Shown here piece by piece: positions 34,701 to 46,186 of a stretch of DNA of 64,000 bases. The stretch comes from Tribonema minus. Lineage: Eukaryota > Sar > Xanthophyceae > Tribonematales > Tribonemataceae. Position numbers and translations under genes: made by a program. The DNA lies in contig JAFCMP010000033.1 in the NCBI GenBank assembly GCA_017506865.1, positions 62,001 to 126,000 on the forward strand, in the 5' to 3' direction. Numbering within the stretch: position 1 is the first letter of the stretch; each line of letters starts with the position of its first letter. The notes beneath the pieces are model-generated. The model did no database searches. It was given only the letters and a program-made list of their open reading frames with translations, and was not told where the DNA came from.

Positions 34701-37121
34701 TTATAGATGTGCTTTCATGAGTCAAGATGCCTTGACGTGGTCTGAGTAAGCAATCTGCAGGTTACGTTGAATTTGTGCCGACGTCTCATTGTCAAAGCGG
34801 GAGCGCACACCGCCTTACCAAGCGCAACCCTAACCCTAATTTCAAACTATATGTCCAAACCCATACCTACTGCATGCAATCTCAGTTTTCTGTTGTGGTC
34901 ATCAACGTTGCACGTTGAGAAGCTGCGGTGGCCTCACAATATCATCTATGCTGCTGTTGTACAAAATGTGTATGCGGCAGGTGGAGAAGTTGCGATGGCT
35001 GCATTCGTGCAAGTACTCGGAGCCAATCAGCCTCAGCCTACAACCGGGAAACGGCAGCGGCCTGCGACCAGACAAACAATCCCTTACGGTGAGTGACCAA
35101 CCCTAACCTAACCAGCAGCGCTCTGTGAGTGACCCTAACCCTAAGTAGCAGCGCTCGATTACTAACCCTAACTCTGAGCAGCATCGTTAAAAAACCAAGT
35201 CTTCTACATGGTGAGTCAACCCCACACTGTGGTGCAGCGCTGGGAAGGTTGCACTGCTCGGCAGGGAAGGATCAGTGATCGGATTCTGCGCATGCAGCAG
35301 GTGCACTGCGCATGATCATCAGGCACATACATACTGTAGCTGAGCAGCGCTTGGATACAGCAACTGTGCTGCGTCTGCGTCGACTATGGTGCTTTGAAAC
35401 GTCCCTCCTTGGTGGTTGAGGTGTCATTGCCTCATGTCCGTGCTGCTCGGACTACTGTGCCAGCTCGCAATGCAATGCGCACACATTTACAGTGCTCAGC
35501 AGTTGTCTGCTCGCGCTGACCGCTGCGCAGTATACACGATCGTAATTGACTTGCCCTTGATGATGTAGCATGCGGCCACGCTCGGCCATGTAGCATTGCT
35601 CAGCAGTTGTCTCCGTGCGCCGGGCGCTGTGCAGTTCACATGCTCGTGCTTGGCTTGTGATGGCACGCGCTTAATAACAAATGAAAAACGAATCAGAAAG
35701 ATCAACAAATGTTAGCATGCCATGTGGCAGTGCTCACAAGTTCTGCTCGCGCTGATCGCTGCGCAGTCTACATGATCGTCACTGACTTGCGCGTAATATG
35801 GCAGTTCTCAGCAGTTGTCTCCGCGCGCTGGACGTCATATAGTATACATGTTCGTAATTGACTACATGATCGTAACTGCGAACCTAGCATGCGGCCACGC
35901 TCAAAGCCATGTGGCAGTGCTCAGCAGTTGTCTTGTTACGCCGGTCGCTGCGCAGTCCACGGTGGGCGACAGCGTGCACGACACCAACCCCACGCCGGAA
36001 GAGTACCACAACACCATGGCCATCAGGGAGGACGTTGACAACCTGCTGAGCATGTGAGTCATATATGATATGATGCTGATGTATTTTCAAGCAGCATGTA
36101 GAATGTGAAGTTGAAGTAGCACATGGTAGTGATCAGAGGAGTGTCACAGAACCATGGCTATTTGGGAGCGTTGTTGATTCCCTGCTTAGCTGTGAGTCAA
36201 ATTGGTGCACTTGAAGGAAGTACACAGTAGTGGCCAAGCCTAACATTCAGTACAGCTGTTGTGGTTGCCACAGGCAACAGCGGCAGCGAGTGATCAAGCC
36301 TGATTTTGTGGATGCCGGTGGTGCTTTTACGCCGCGATGCAATGCACTTTGCCTGGCATTGGCAAGAATGATTCGTCTCATTTTGCGGAGAATATGCATG
36401 ACATCTTCGGCTGGATAACGGTATCACCGGCTTCTATGCACTTGAGAAAGCCCGCAGTAAAGCTTCAAGTGAATAGGGCACGCTCACCCTATAGTCCCCA
36501 CAAGATGTGAGGCGATGGTCAATGCTGTTTCGTGACGGTGTGCGGATTTTGAGTTAAGTCACCCAATAGTATCCCCCCACCCCAATCACCAGTTGCCAAC
36601 ACCTATGAGGAAGCTTACAGAATGAAACACGCTGGACCAGTTTGACAAGCGCTTTGAGGGCTGTATCAGCAGCTTCAATCGCTTTTGCCTTCTCGTGCGA
36701 ATATGCTTTCATGTTGCTAGATGCACAGTGCAGCTTCAAAAGCCCTATGCATGGAGGCTACGTCTAGCCCCCCCCCCCCTCACCCCTCATCTCTTCCCAG
36801 ATGCCCTGTGATCTTGCATTGGAGTTCTCCCACACATTCCTGAAGTCCATGTCAGCACCCCTAACGCCCCCCCCCCCCCCCCCCACCCCCCTACAACTCA
36901 TCCATTGCTGCAGACTCACGCCGCGCGAGCAGACCGTCCTGCGCATGCGCTACGGCCTCGATTCGGGCGGCATCAGCGAGACGCTAGAGGCCATCGGCGT
37001 GAGCATCGGCGTCACGCGCGAGCGCGTGCGCCAGATTGAGCGCCGCGCGCTCGACCGGCTGCGCATGCTCGGCGCGTGCGGCGACGCCACGGCGGAGGCC
37101 GCGCGCGAGCACGTAAAATGA
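28710..37121 (+). CDS. Plastid RNA polymerase sigma factor (sigma-70 family), 8 exons
   Basis: Exons: 28710-28804, 29360-29681, 30720-30959, 31927-32061, 33445-33543, 34981-35088, 35956-36053, 36914-37121; about 434 aa, all phases consistent. Exon 1 encodes a signal peptide ending TSDGF, the plastid presequence motif. Exon 2 carries region 1.2 ([17 protein letters not shown]). Exon 3 has regions 2.1-2.2 ([23 protein letters not shown]). Exon 4 has regions 2.3-2.4 ([19 protein letters not shown]), which melts and reads the -10 box, and [10 protein letters not shown]. Exons 5-6 are region 3. Exons 7-8 are region 4 ([15 protein letters not shown], then the helix-turn-helix [18 protein letters not shown]) that reads the -35 box. 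The protein directs the plastid-encoded RNA polymerase to promoters. The exon 2 acceptor could be at 29414 instead (18 residues shorter). Exon 1 membership is inferred from phase and context. Confidence 0.88.
31050..31118 (+). repeat. Copy of sigma exon 3 end plus donor
   Basis: The real exon end reads gcggtgcctgccgctgtcag through gaggggatcctggggctg, then gtgagcc (30911-30966). About 150 bp downstream the intron repeats aagtgcctgccgctgtcc, aggaggggat, gtggctggtgagcc, with a short internal deletion. The GT donor is intact in the copy. Confidence 0.8.
32700..33445 (+). repeat. Array of ~12 copies of the sigma exon 5 acceptor
   Basis: Units of about 60 bp end in ttctctcgacaggactcgct or variants, followed by gtcatca, a stretch ending tgacacattctcac and cgcttgtg. 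The last copy is the real one: tcctctctacag|GACTCGCTG at 33445. Upstream copies share both the pyrimidine tract with AG and the first 8-9 bases of the exon, for example near 32760, 32865, 33075, 33130, 33240, 33305 and 33365. Some have lost the AG (acatgactcac near 33010). The array fills the 3' half of intron 4. Confidence 0.9.
33520..33735 (+). repeat. Triplicated sigma exon 5 donor
   Basis: The border gggtctcacg|gtgagcagcgctcagcac (33534-) recurs as gggagtcacggtgagcagcg at about 33620 and again at about 33706, 86-90 bp apart. Each is followed by the same intron start (cagcattgctcagta, tccacactctgcttacat). The third copy is more diverged. Confidence 0.9.
34800..35200 (+). repeat. Sigma exon 6 border copies with telomere-like CCCTAA motifs
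   Basis: Upstream, gttgagaagctgcggtggcc (34914-34933) is a degenerate copy of the exon 6 start gtggagaagttgcgatggct (34981), 66 bp apart. Downstream of the donor at 35088, gtgagtgacc plus ccctaacc plus agcagcgctc is repeated about three times to 35185. The ccctaaccctaa tracts (also at 34821) match the TTAGGG-type telomere repeat but lie inside an intron. Confidence 0.75.
35485..35956 (+). repeat. Array of copies of the sigma exon 7 acceptor
   Basis: The real acceptor region reads gtgctcagcagttgtcttg, cgctgcgcag|TCCAC (exon from 35956). Related copies occur at about 35490-35535, 35586-35640, 35722-35775 and 35800-35850, each with ctcagcagttgtct and most with cgctgcgcag or gctgtgcag followed by T-xx-AC. 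Confidence 0.85.
36140..36200 (+). repeat. Copy of sigma exon 7 end plus donor
   Basis: Exon 7 ends with accatggccatcagggag, gttgacaacctgctgagcat|gtgagtc. About 135 bp downstream the intron reads accatggctatttgggag, gttgattccctgcttagctgtgagtc. The GT donor is retained. Confidence 0.8.
36764..36895. repeat. Poly-C tracts in sigma intron 7
   Basis: Two long C runs (about 36769-36778 and 36867-36893) lie just before the final-exon acceptor at 36914 and form its pyrimidine tract. Confidence 0.8.
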
Positions 37122-38474
37122 CGCATCCGCGGCGGCGGCGCAGCAGCAGCGGCAGTGCGGCAGCGGCAACGGCGCGGCAGCAGCTGTAATGCGGCCGCAG
37201 CGGCGGTGTGGCACCAGCAGTGGAGGCATGCGCAAGCGTGTTTGCAGGAGGCGCGTTCTGCATGAAGCGTCTACACCTGTCTAGGATTTGCTGCGGCAGT
37301 TGCGCGTGAGCACATCACGGCAGTCCGACGCTTTCCAGTGAAGTCGTGGTGCCTTGGGCGTAGTCCATTTTGGTTTGGCGGGCTTTGTCGGAGCATGTGT
37401 CCACAGCAGGTCTCCTGAGAGATCTGGCATGAGAGGAACGTAGTGGGGGCCTGTGAGAGCTTTCCTTTTGAAACCACTCTTCATAGAGCTACTTACAGGG
37501 CGTGCCGCTGCTGGCTGGCTGTGTGTGTCTGGAGAGGAGGCACTCGTTCACTACCACAATGACTGAGTCAAAGTCGCTTTAAGCTCGCGACGCTGCTTAT
37601 CTAAAGACCTGGTCTCTTGCGAGTAGGACTGTGACCGCACACAAGAGGCCTGCCTTGCAGTTAATCGCAACAGGCACTGCTGGCAGCTACGCAAACGCGT
37701 GACTCGCCGGTCTGCTGCTGGAAGTTGCTGTGACACAAGACAAATCATGAAGCTGCAACAAAGTTGTTCAACTCTTCCCTTCCGTCCTTGTATGCTCTGT
37801 CATGTTTTGCCATAAAGGTCATTTGGCCAAAAAGCCATGGCAGCTTGTTGCTCATCCACATGTGGCAAATGCTGAAGCTGGCATGACAACAATGACTGCC
37901 GCATGTGTCGGAATGCCCAGGGTTGTGCTGTGCTTGCAGATGTTTGTCATGCATGTGCCCCAAGAGGTAGTCTATAAGTGGGACTTCCACTGCCTCACGT
38001 TCTGCGTGTGCTTCGCATGTCGCCATTCGCAACGCTCAGGAGCAGACGCAGCTGATCAAAGCTCAAACACTCTCAGAATGCGCATGTGCAGCACATTTGG
38101 CTGCATACCGGATACAACATTGGTCTCGCGATGTTGCAGTGCGTGCCGTAAGCGCCGAGTTCAACAGCAGCGCTTTGAGCTGCCACTGCCAACGATCGCT
38201 CTGCGGTACTTAAGAGTAGATTGTATTCCACGCTTGCCGCCGTTGCCGTCCGTTATTATCATGCGGCTCTTGCATTCGCATCGCTGCGCCATGAGCCGGT
38301 GGTGTTAGCGCTGCCACTCTGGCTACGCACCTGCCAGATGGAGAGTCTCCGGCAAGGCAACGGTGATGCAGTTGCCTCCGGGGTACGCGCTCGTACTTGA
38401 ACTTGAAGTGAAGTTGCGTAGGAGAGTCACCGGCAACAAACCTGGAGAGAGAGCCAGCTGCTTTGCCCACAACA
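37122..38474. other. Intergenic; triplet-rich sigma 3' flank
   Basis: Positions 37125-37215 are rich in cgg/cag triplets immediately after the sigma stop. The remainder has no supported gene. Confidence 0.5.
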
Positions 38475-41400
38475 ATGCCTTCTTTACGGCGCGCTCTCTC
38501 TTCTGACGACGGTAGCACCAATGCACAGCCGCAGCTGCTGCAGCGGCACAGGCGCCCGTACTGGCAGCGATGGGGAGGGACGAGCGTCAAATCCATCGCC
38601 AGCTCAGTGCGCCATAGCGAAAACGGGACGGAAGCGGGTCTCTCCGATATCCTGAATGCCTGCTGGCCGCCTTCTACGGTGTCGCATGAGGCTTACAAGC
38701 GCGCCACCTTGGTGTACATCCTCATAGCCCTGCTGTTCCTCGCCGCGGCGCTCTGGACAATCATAGCTGCCGTCAGGGGACGCTACTCGCCCCCCGTGTC
38801 TTTCTCCAGAGACTTCAACGCAGTGAGCTTCGAGATGCCGTACGTCACGGTGTGCAGACCTGCTGGCACGGGGGGAGCCTGGTTGGATCCCAGCACCACC
38901 TTCAAGTGGCAGGCAAGTAAAGCTTTGGAAGTCAGCAGATGCTCTTTTCAGGCGCTTTAGATGCTGTCGAGCAGTTTCTAAGTGCACACATCCTGAATTG
39001 CATATGATGCAGACTTTGCACAATGCAACATATACGAGCGCATTAATCACAGATAGCCATAGGTTGCCCAGGAATACTCAAAAAGTCATGGCAGGGCACA
39101 TTCGTCCTTCGCTTTGTGACCTGAAAAGGTTGAAATTAAAAACAGCAGTTCCTAGCACTCAACTCAGATTCAACCCTCAAACCTTCAGGACAAGATCACC
39201 ACTGATTACAACTTCACCTAATGATCTTGATATGTGAAGGACAGCGGACTTCAAGCAACTTGCCATGCCGGGACAACCATTTAGTGTGTATGTACATTGT
39301 AATGTTGTTGATATATCTATAGTGTAAGCAAGACGGTGATGCCACCCAGATGTCAAAGGTAATTGCAGCAAAGTTTTTTTTCTGGCGCCACCATGCAAAC
39401 CCAGATATTTTGGAGCTGGAACGGAGAGCTTTGCGGTTTGTGAATTCTGTAAAGCACTGGCAGCTTGAAAGTAGCCAGCTTTGCAAGTGCATGGGCGGCT
39501 GTGCATGCCGTCACACGGCTGCTGGCAACCAATTTTTCACTGCTTCAAGCACACATCCGGTGTGAGCAGCGGTGCAATGCCTCATGGCATATATTCTGTG
39601 CAGTGTGCACAAAGAGATGGCTTTCGCCACCTTGTAACAAGAAAGTGTTTGGATGCCTTGTGATTCCGGAAGTACCTAGATTATGTACCAGGAGCTTCGA
39701 TATCCATCACCTGGGCTTTTTCGCGCGCTGAGCAATTAATCAGTAAAAAGTGCAACTTCATTCTGAGTGCGCCCGCAGGTGCAGTGCATAGTGGTGGACC
39801 CAGGCTCGAACATGACCGACTGTCGCCTGAGACCCCCCGTGAACATCACCACACTGGCGGGAGACAGCTGCACCGTCATCAAGTCATCGCGCTACATCTC
39901 CACCGTGGCGCCCGCCCTCAAGTACGACGTGTACGTAACGGACTATGAAGACAGTTACAGCTGGGTAACTGCCTACCTGACGGGGTTCGAGCCCAGGGAG
40001 GGCGAGGACTGGGCGGGGAGGGCGGTGGATTTTGGGTGGTATGTGCTGGGCAATGTCTACACCGGCAAGGTGAGCACATGGTGTACCTCGCTTTGCTTCG
40101 CATGTCATTCAAATTATTTCAATTTTAAAATTTCCGGCAGTGGTGATTCCGAGCTCATCACAGGCGCTTGATCGCTAAGCCTGCCGCAGTGCTCAGCATG
40201 TGGGACAATGACTACGAGGGCATATTAATGACGGTGCCCTGGTGAAACTTCTGGAGTGCTCCACTTGACGTCAAACCGCCGAAAAAAGCTCACACGTGCA
40301 CCTTAGAGTAAGTTAGCGCCTGAATATTTCACTGCACTTGTAGCATTTCTGAATCACATCTTGCCATGCACGGCATGCGCTTGGGTGTTGAGACACCCTG
40401 AGCAGCAATGAGAATTTACAACATGTCCAGGGGTCAATTGAGGGCCTCACGGTGCCGCCACTGCAGCCAGGCCATTGTCACTTTTTTTCTGGGCCACTGT
40501 ATATATTGTCCACAAACTTCAAGCTAGCCGGATGCGTGCAGCATTGTTGCTTTTCCACTCAATGTGACCATCACACCGCGTGAGCACAACACCTTGCAGC
40601 ACTTACCCAAAAGCTATCTCTTGAAGTACGTCGCTGCTTACATATTGGCATTACACGGCACTTTGGCATGTCTCACATGTTCGAGATCTGAACTCCTTCT
40701 GCAGATCACAAAGCAGCAAGTGAACGCACTGGAGGCGAGTGATGGCGGTCTCACGGTGCACCGCAACAACACCAGCATCTACAGCCTCACTGCGACGCTG
40801 CAAGATATTGGCTTCAACAGCGGTCCGCTGGGTCCGCTGACCATGTACATGCGCACAAGTGGGCTCGGCGTGGACAATATGGAGGAACAGGCAAGATACT
40901 TCAAGTCAAGTACTTCAATGGCAGTTACAGCGGTTCCACCACGTCCTTCACTGATGCATTGGCGTTGGCATCGGACGATTGACGCAAGGCAGCTTAACTC
41001 GCTTCAGCATCAGGTGACCCAAAAGGCACAGTGCTCACATTAGGTGACTGTCTTGTCCGCAGAGCAGTCACTGTACTGTAACTGTCAGTAACTGTCAGCA
41101 CCTATGTCACCTAGGTTCCAATACGCTGCATATCGTGTACTTCTTTATTGAAATGCATTCAAGTAGGTACCACAAAAAGTCATCCGAAAGCGTTCGCAAT
41201 TCTCAACTACTAGCACTCTGCAACTCCGTGTTTTACTTGACTTGTGATTTGGCTCTGACTTCGCAGGTATATTGCATGTCTGTGCCTGAGAGCCAGTCAG
41301 CAGTGCCAGCTGCTGATGTCAGGACGTGGCAGTGGCAGTGCAGCAAATCACTGCTACGTCATTGAGTGTGGGATGTCACTCCAACTGTTGAGTACGTATT

Positions 41401-41901
41401 GCTCACAGCTCACACGTAGCTATCATGTCCTGCACTCAACAATGCTCACGTGTACTCAATGTACATGGCAACAGCATGGCCATAGTATCTTTTGTCGTTG
41501 GCTGAACAGCTCTCAAACAGCTACATGTCATGTCCTGCACTCAACGATGCTCACGTGTGTTCAATGTACATGGGCAACAGCATGGCCCTGGTGTCTTTTG
41601 TCTTTGGCTGAACCATCTATGTGACCATGATGCTGCCTGCCCCCTTTGCCAATTTTGTCAGGACCCAGTGCAGGCGCTGCAGCTGATTGGCTCAATCGCC
41701 GGCTTCTCCACCTACTTCTTCATGGTCTTTGGCCTTCTGTTCAGCGCATCCATCGCGGCCAACATGAAGCGTTTGGAGGACCAGCGGATCCGCAGCATAT
41801 GTATGCGCGAGTTTGCACCTGTGCCTACAATGGCTGCTTCCGAGCAGCCCAAGCCACCTGCACCGGAGCAGGCTAGAGCGCCAGTCGCCACTGTGGTGTA
41901 G
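38475..41901 (+). CDS. Two-transmembrane protein, DEG/ENaC-like outline, 384 aa
   Basis: Exons: 38475-38912, 39779-40069, 40705-40890, 41662-41901 (stop), all phase 0. TM1 lies at about residues 78-100 (LVYILIALLFLAAALW) and TM2 at about 312-335. The loop between them (about 210 residues) has N-glycosylation sites (NMT, NIT, NNT) and cysteines. MPYVTVCRP right after TM1 resembles the FPAVTIC block of DEG/ENaC channels. TM2 carries GSIAGFS, which fits the G-x-x-x-G-x-S filter pattern of that family. The N-terminal His-Gly motif and the acidic residue after the filter are missing, so the family assignment is tentative; another protist two-TM family is possible. Donors of introns 1 and 3 are GC (CAG|GCAAGT and CAG|GCAAGA), and only GC keeps the frame. 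Confidence 0.72.
41424..41640 (+). repeat. ~105-bp tandem duplication in intron 3
   Basis: The phrase 'tcatgtcctgcactcaac' followed by atgctcacgtgt, caatgtacatgg, caacagcatggcc and ttttgtc ttggctgaac occurs at about 41424-41506 and again at 41527-41612, near-identical. It lies before the final acceptor at 41662. Confidence 0.9.
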
Positions 41902-43594
41902 CTCCACATCTGCAATGATGCTGTATGACTACTAGTATTTGTGTAGTGCAGCCATGCTCAACAAGCATGTGTGAGCGTTGGTGCTGCTGCCAACGCTGCT
42001 GCCAGAGTGTGCACACTGGTAGCATTGATCCATGTGAGTGTGGTTCAGGGCCCAGGGGTGCTGCACCTACTATGTAGCAGCAGGTGTTCATGGACTTTGC
42101 CCTAGGATAGCAGATTTTGCACCTGGTTTTCAATCATAGGCTGGAGACCCAAATGCGACAGGTCTCAGTGGAGTGCACATGTACGTTGAGCCAAACATCC
42201 ACATTTCAGAAAAGGGGGCGCACGCAGCGTAGTGGTGTAGGTTCAAATGTTTGTGACGACGGCACCTGCAAGGACTGCATGCTGTGTTACAGCTCAAGCG
42301 CATAGTAGGTGAGATGTTGATTGAAACTGTGCATCATCACACGCAGGGTAGCACAAGTGGTTGGGAAGCGTCGCTCCGTGCGTGAACACCATGGCAGGAA
42401 GCACAGATTCTTGGGCAGCGAGCTTGAGCTGTGCATAATTCAAGGACTCAATAAAGATCCAGGCCCACTGCCATCTGCACAATATCATGCGGTTTCCTGA
42501 AATTGTTTGGGTGCTTTTGTCGTTTCTAAAAGGTATTTGCCAGATGTTAGTGTGCCCTTGTAACATTTCATGGGTTGCCATGGCAGTAAGCCTTTGATGA
42601 GGAGGCAGAGCACTATCATGATGAGGAAACAATGTCACACGGTGTCAAATGGTGCTCTCCAGATGCTGCATCTGCGCATGATGTTGACACTGCCGTTCTT
42701 CAGGCAGTATGAATTGCACCTACACAAGCAGGCTGCTGGCACACACACTGCCCTGTGCGCAACTTCCACACTGAGACGACTGCAGTCCGGTTTGTCTTGC
42801 TCGCATAGGTAGCTCACAAACACTGCAAAGTATCATCTGCTAGCATTCTTGTACATGGACAACCTCAATGAGGGGTCAAGGCGGTTGAGAGTTGATGCGC
42901 AGCGCACCAACCAAGTGGTGCAGAAAAGTTCAGGCCCAGGCATCTTCGAAGCCGTGGCAGTGCAGTCACAGAGCGTTCACTATATGGCTTTTGCCAGCCC
43001 AGCGTCTCCAGGCAGAGACGTTAGTTAGAACATGGTGTCCATGTCATGTTGTCCTTGTGTGCATGTGGTTATGTTGAGAGAACTGGTTGGGGACCAAGTG
43101 GATTGTTTGCGCGGGTGCAGTGGAAGGGTCTCTCATGAGGCATTCACGAACTGTATGGCACTCAAGTGATTGATGACCTCATGCTATTGTTATGCAAGCA
43201 TTGCAACCTCTTTACAACAAGAAGACGCGACCGATACATATCGGTATAATCACAAATTCGCGAATACGTTTTTTGACGCTGTAAAAGAAAGCAGAAGTAT
43301 GCTGGTTGCAGGAGCCACTCAGTGAGGACGCCCTTGCTGACGGCGTGTGAGCATCATTCGAGCGTCCGTTTTCTAAACATTCATTAAAAAGCCATGGTAG
43401 ACTAAACCGGGAATCTAAAAAAATGTCAACTCGTTTCTTCCTGTTTCAAAGAATCTCGAAAGAAACCAACACACAGTGCACACTCATGATCACGAGATGA
43501 GAAATGGCGCGAACTCAAGGCAACTTCAAGTTGAAGGGCATCAGAGTGACACACGTTCGCTTTGACATGCGACGACACGAGCACACACACGATC
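41902..43594. other. Intergenic, no feature seen
   Basis: Between the two plus-strand genes; short frames only, none with family resemblance. The promoter of the ankyrin-like gene presumably lies toward 43594. Confidence 0.45.
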
Positions 43595-46186
43595 ATGAGC
43601 AGCAGCACCGGCAGGCACCCCCGCCTGGAGGGCTCCATGCTGGAGGACGACGGCCTCATGATGCGCGTCCTCGAGTACCTGGAGGACTGGGCCCACACCC
43701 GTGTCAGCAAGGACTTCAGGCGCACTTACCTCCAGATCCACCACCCCAGCGAGGACGCCCTGGCGATGGCGGTGGACCTGGGCACGATGCAGTGCGTGGC
43801 AGATTTTCTGGACGCCAGGCAGAGCGGGCCGGGCAGCAGCGTCCACGGAACCCCTTCGCCCGGCCTGCTCGCCCACGCGGTGCACCACGCCAAGCGCGAC
43901 ATCGCCTGCCTTCTCAAGGAGAGGGGAGCGGACGAGCACCACGTCTTGGTCGCCATCGCCGCCGCGTCCGTTGGTGACGTCGCAGCGCTGCGCGACGCCG
44001 TGCCTATCATGCCGCCCCGGGACGCCTTTCACACCAAGTCCCTCGACTACATAGCCTCTGCAGCTCTTGCTTCGCCCCGTCCCATCGATACCATGGCAGC
44101 AGTGATTGAGTGCGGCTTCCCCGTGCACGTGCCGCAAACGGCAGGCGTTGCCGCGCTTGACGCGCACAACATGGACGCTTACCGTGCCGTTCTCATGACG
44201 CGAACCCCCGGCGTTGAGCACCCGTCACTGATTTTCGAACGCCAAGCCGCGCTGCTTTGGGGCGATAAGGAAGCATTCGAAGTGACGTGTCATGGCCTGC
44301 AGGGCCCAAGTTGCGATCTCACAACCTTGCTTCTCCGATCCGGCAGCGTCGACACGGTCCAGGCTGCGGTCGCCAGGGGCTTCCAACTCCGCAGTGCGCT
44401 GTGTTCAATGGCGTTTGCGGTGGGGAGCGGCAGCTTGCCCCTGTGCGAGTGGCTGGCGCAGCACACGCGCATGACCAAGTTCCCGTAAAACCTGCTGGCG
44501 CACGTCCGACTCACGCAGTCTGAGGGCGATGTTGCCGTTGCGCGCTGGCTCATCAGCAAGGGGTGCGTGCCAGGGAGCGGTCTGGTGGAGAAAAGCGCAA
44601 TGTGCTCTGGCGCAATGTTCGCGTGCATCGCCGACGCAGCCGATGCCGCCGGCGTGTCGTGGAGCTGCTCGGAGGCACTGGAGAGAGCCCTCCGTACCAA
44701 GAACTTTGCTGTTGCAAAACAGCTCGTGCGCTGGCGCAACATGTCGCCCGCAATGTGGACAGTGGCGATGCAAACAGGCGACACCTCTGTCCTGTCCTTT
44801 CTGCACGAGCTCGACCCCATGCCAGCCCACGTGGCGCAGGAGGCGCTGTGTCGCTACTGCGCGAGCTTTGTTTTGAGCCATGAGGCCACGATGCTGTGGC
44901 TCGTAGCGCACGGCGGCACGCTCAACGAGCACATGATCCTATCGCTGAGGGAGGGAGCCGCAGAGTCCGCCATGCGCCGACGCAACGGCCCACGCAACGC
45001 CGCGCACCTGACGCACGCTGCCCTGCCAGACTGGTTGGCGGCCATTGTGGTGCGATGCATTGGCGCCACCCAGGTGAGCGCTCATGCCAATGCCTCGTTG
45101 CCGGCTTCGGTGGTATGGATGTGTGAAGGTGATAACTCCGCTCTCTTGACTAGGGATGCGCAAGTTAGCCGTGAGGGCTCGCAAGTCCGTACATACCTAT
45201 TGCGGAGTATACATGCAATTTGAAGTTTGTATCCTGCGGGGTACAACAGCAGGCTGTATACGCCGCCATCTATGTTTCCTGCTTGCTGCGCTGTGCGGCC
45301 CTCTTGCCAATGCAGTGCACGTGTGTTGCATGGACACGTTGTAACGTGTGTCACAAATGAGACCGAGCAACTGAGCTGTGTAAAGCAGTGCATATGCCAA
45401 AGTACTGATTCCGCAACGCAATTGACACCTCAAGTCCTTGAGGGTGAGTGCATGCATGCAGATAAGGCACATGCATATATACTATAGTCATGCTGTCATG
45501 TGCCGATGCCTGTCTGTCATGTTGTGGTGTGCAGTATGAAACGGCGCAGCGCATTCGTACATGCTTGTCTGAAGCATGCTGCAGGCATGCTGTTGTCGTG
45601 TGCTGTACTACGCCATGATGCTGGGAGTGATGCCATGCTCAGCGGCACGCATGCGGGAATGCACCTCCCCCATGAAGTACTACATTGGCACTTGCGAATG
45701 TACATGAACCTGTACGCATGTATACACAACATACAGATATACGCCATATAGGTTGTCGTATACTTCAAAGTATACATTTTGTTGCAAATCTTGTCAGCAG
45801 TCGTGAGGGACAGTGCAATGACTGCCTGTCTGTCTGTCTGCTCTCTCATGCATTCACAGGTGTCGGAGGAGGATCGCATCGCGGCCGCGCGACACGCATG
45901 CAAGACGAATGACATGGGGCTCCTGGCGCTGTGCGGCGAGGTCACCTTCACGGGTGAGGAAAGCGCTGACGACCGGCGCATAGCGACACTGGCGACGCAG
46001 GATGGTCCGCACATGCTGCTGATCCCCGCCACGCGCAAGACACACGCTGACGCTGCCAACAGGAACATCTCGGCACGCATGCCGGAGCTAAGCGCCGAAT
46101 ACCCGGGTTGGGATGGTCTTTACACGGCGCACTACCGCCGCTGGTACGCTGCCACGGTGGAGGGGGGGGGCAACAGCGGGCTGTAG
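43595..46186 (+). pseudogene. Ankyrin-like repeat gene with in-frame TAA
   Basis: Exon 1 runs 43595-45073 (ending ATQ|GTGAGC) and exon 2 45860-46186 (acceptor attcacag), phase 0. Residues 15-45 (DDGLMMRVLEYLEDW, RVSKDFRRTYL) resemble the N-terminal F-box-like head of algal ankyrin proteins. About 12 weakly conserved helical repeats follow (for example AHAVHHAKRDIACLLKERGAD, WLVAHGGTLNEHMILS). A TAA at 44486-44488 interrupts the same open frame: TKFP, stop, NLLAHVRLTQSEGD. Nothing else is broken over the remaining 195 codons of exon 1 or in exon 2. The change looks like a single AAA-to-TAA substitution. It is a recent pseudogene, a truncated 297-aa product, or a readthrough case. Full frame would be 601 residues. 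Confidence 0.7.

Noticed and set aside
37281-37484. Minus-strand frame with GFKRKALTGPHYVPL
   Set aside because: Looks somewhat protein-like but has no neighbours, splice sites or known family.
43504-44221. Overlapping frames on both strands of the ankyrin-like gene
   Set aside because: GC-rich coding DNA leaves shadow frames open; the frame with helical repeats and correct splice phase is kept.
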